A stretch of 64,000 nt of DNA, from contig CAZBDU010000002.1 in the NCBI GenBank assembly GCA_964490725.1, positions 73,068 through 137,067 of the forward strand. The letters are read 5' to 3'. Both the position numbers and the translations under genes were made by a program. The notes beneath the pieces were generated by a model. That model ran no database searches. It was not told the origin of the DNA and saw only the letters and a list, made by a program, of their open reading frames with translations. This document shows positions 63,363 through 64,000 of the stretch, piece after piece. The DNA is from CAZBDU01 sp964490725. GTDB lineage: Bacteria > Spirochaetota > Spirochaetia > SZUA-6 > DRHE01. Position 1 is the first letter of the stretch. The number at the start of each line of letters is the position of its first letter.

Positions 63363-63426
63363 CGTGTTAACCGCTTACGTAACCGGTTAACACGGTATTC
63401 TAGGCAACAAGATATGCATCTGTCAA
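63363..63426 (-). promoter_or_regulatory. Promoter and large LacI-type operator of the GRE operon
   Basis: Minus strand: TTGACA (63421-63426), an 18-base spacer and TAGAAT (63397-63402). Just downstream, 63363-63394 is an almost perfect 32-bp palindrome: arms CGTGTTAACCG and CGGTTAACACG around a core with TTACGTAA. It can be read as three overlapping LacI-type half-site pairs with central CG. Confidence 0.8.
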
Positions 63427-63486
63427 GTCCCCTTTGCCGAGCTAGGAGCCTGTCGGACTTTTGGCACGGCCCGTTCTGGTGCATTC

Positions 63487-63867
63487 GTGATCGAAGCGGT
63501 GGACTCGATGCGGCTGCCGTCGATGGGGGCGTTTTCCTCGCGGAGGAGGGGGATCGAAGTCTATGTGGAGATCAGCGACGAGGAGCAGAACGTGCGCCGC
63601 TATGACTATCGGCCACCCGGCGAGCGGAAGCTGAAGGTGGTGAAGGACCCACGGCTGATCGCGATGCGAGAGAAGTCGCGCACCGAGGAGGGTCGCCGAA
63701 TCTACGCCAAGCGCGCCCAGAGTGTGGAGACGGTGTTTGGGATCATCAAGGCCCCACTGGGTTTCCGGCAGTCTCTGCTACGAGGTCTGGAGAAGGTGAG
63801 TATCGAATGGGATTTTGTGTGCATGGCCTACAACCTGAAGCGGTTGTACAACCTGAAAACTGCCTAA
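63487..63867 (+). pseudogene. IS1182-type transposase, C-terminal remnant
   Basis: About 100 residues match the C-terminal end of DDE transposases of the IS1182 group: VYVEISDEEQNVRRYDYRPP, AKRAQSVETVFGIIKAPLGF, RQSLLRGLEKVSIEWDFVCM and AYNLKRLYNL. The catalytic N-terminal and central parts are absent. The string CCTGTCGGACTTTT just before it (63449-63462) looks like an insertion-sequence end, which would mean an internally deleted element. The right end is not visible. Confidence 0.72.
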
Positions 63868-63939
63868 GGGAGGGCCGAAATCATGCGCCAGAGCCGTGAA
63901 TCCACTTAGGCCGGCCACAGTCAAGCGGCCTGTGGCCCA

Positions 63940-64000
63940 CAACCCGGCAATCGGCCCCCCGGGGGGCGGGTGAAAACCCCCCCCGGGGGCGCCCCCGGGC
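63940..64000. other. Low-complexity G/C run at contig edge
   Basis: Runs of CCCCCC and GGGGGG alternate up to the last base. No gene is seen. This looks more like an assembly or sequencing artefact at a repeat edge than like biology. Confidence 0.5.

Noticed and set aside
63940..64000. G/C run as a regulatory or structural element
   Set aside because: Alternating homopolymers at the last bases of a contig are better explained as an assembly edge.
1..64000. CRISPR arrays, rRNA and tRNA genes
   Set aside because: No regularly spaced direct repeats, no rRNA-like blocks and no cloverleaf with a T-loop consensus were noticed on reading; a tRNA scan would settle small ones.

Overview
The window looks like one contig from a GC-rich, anaerobic, carbohydrate-using spirochaete. 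This is an inference. Its main support is that several solute-binding proteins have the GQKEG or GGGQE sequence just after the signal peptide, which is typical of spirochaetal ABC transporters. Oxygen-sensitive glycyl radical enzymes, tungsten-type aldehyde:ferredoxin oxidoreductases and many sugar ABC systems under LacI or RpiR control fit that picture. The contig runs into the window at the left. It ends at the right in a transposase remnant and a run of G/C that may be an assembly edge.

1-14616: a divergent catabolic locus. Leftwards from about 5.6 kb run an RpiR regulator, a cyclase-family hydrolase, a DUF362 protein, a second cyclase, a sugar-type binding protein and an ABC ATPase cut by the window edge. 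Rightwards run a small Cys4 protein, a fused HyuA-HyuB hydantoinase/5-oxoprolinase, a GSA-type aminotransferase, a DapA-family lyase, a 2-hydroxyacid dehydrogenase and an FGGY kinase. Stop/start overlaps show tight operons. The set suggests uptake of a cyclic amide or sugar-acid compound, ring opening, transamination or cleavage, and phosphorylation; the substrate is unknown.

14.9-21.3 kb: a taurine/nitrate-type ABC importer with an amidohydrolase, divergent from a LacI regulator and a creatinase-fold M24 protein that has lost metal ligands. Both divergent promoters lie so close to their start codons that the mRNAs may be leaderless.

21.3-30.1 kb: an accessory island. A 1446-residue UvrD/Rep-like helicase with TPR-like repeats and a divergent 220-residue protein are flanked by broken copies of DUF433/DUF5615 toxin-antitoxin genes, one of them carrying a HepT-like fragment. 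A lipoprotein with BNR-like repeats follows.

30.1-39.7 kb: a leftward sugar operon with a CUT1 binding protein, two permeases, a 1267-residue six-hairpin glycosidase, LacI, an AIR-synthase-related protein and an ADP-ribosylglycohydrolase homologue that lacks a central block. A consensus promoter overlaps a perfect 22-bp operator palindrome.

39.8-40.3 kb: a broken AbiEii-type toxin gene.

40.4-63.4 kb: the most striking region, about 23 kb transcribed leftwards from one LacI-controlled promoter. It holds LacI, a ribose-type importer (ATPase, two permeases, binding protein), an exported protein of unknown function, a glycyl radical enzyme (GRE) and its activase, a membrane aminopropyltransferase-like protein, a shortened DUF362 protein, an alcohol dehydrogenase, a second GRE and activase, an aldehyde:ferredoxin oxidoreductase (AOR), a second alcohol dehydrogenase, a class II aldolase, a second AOR and a MoaD/ThiS sulfur carrier. 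This reads as one anaerobic pathway: import of a sugar-like substrate, radical C-O or C-C cleavage to aldehydes, then oxidation by AOR or reduction by dehydrogenase. No published pathway that I know has exactly this composition.
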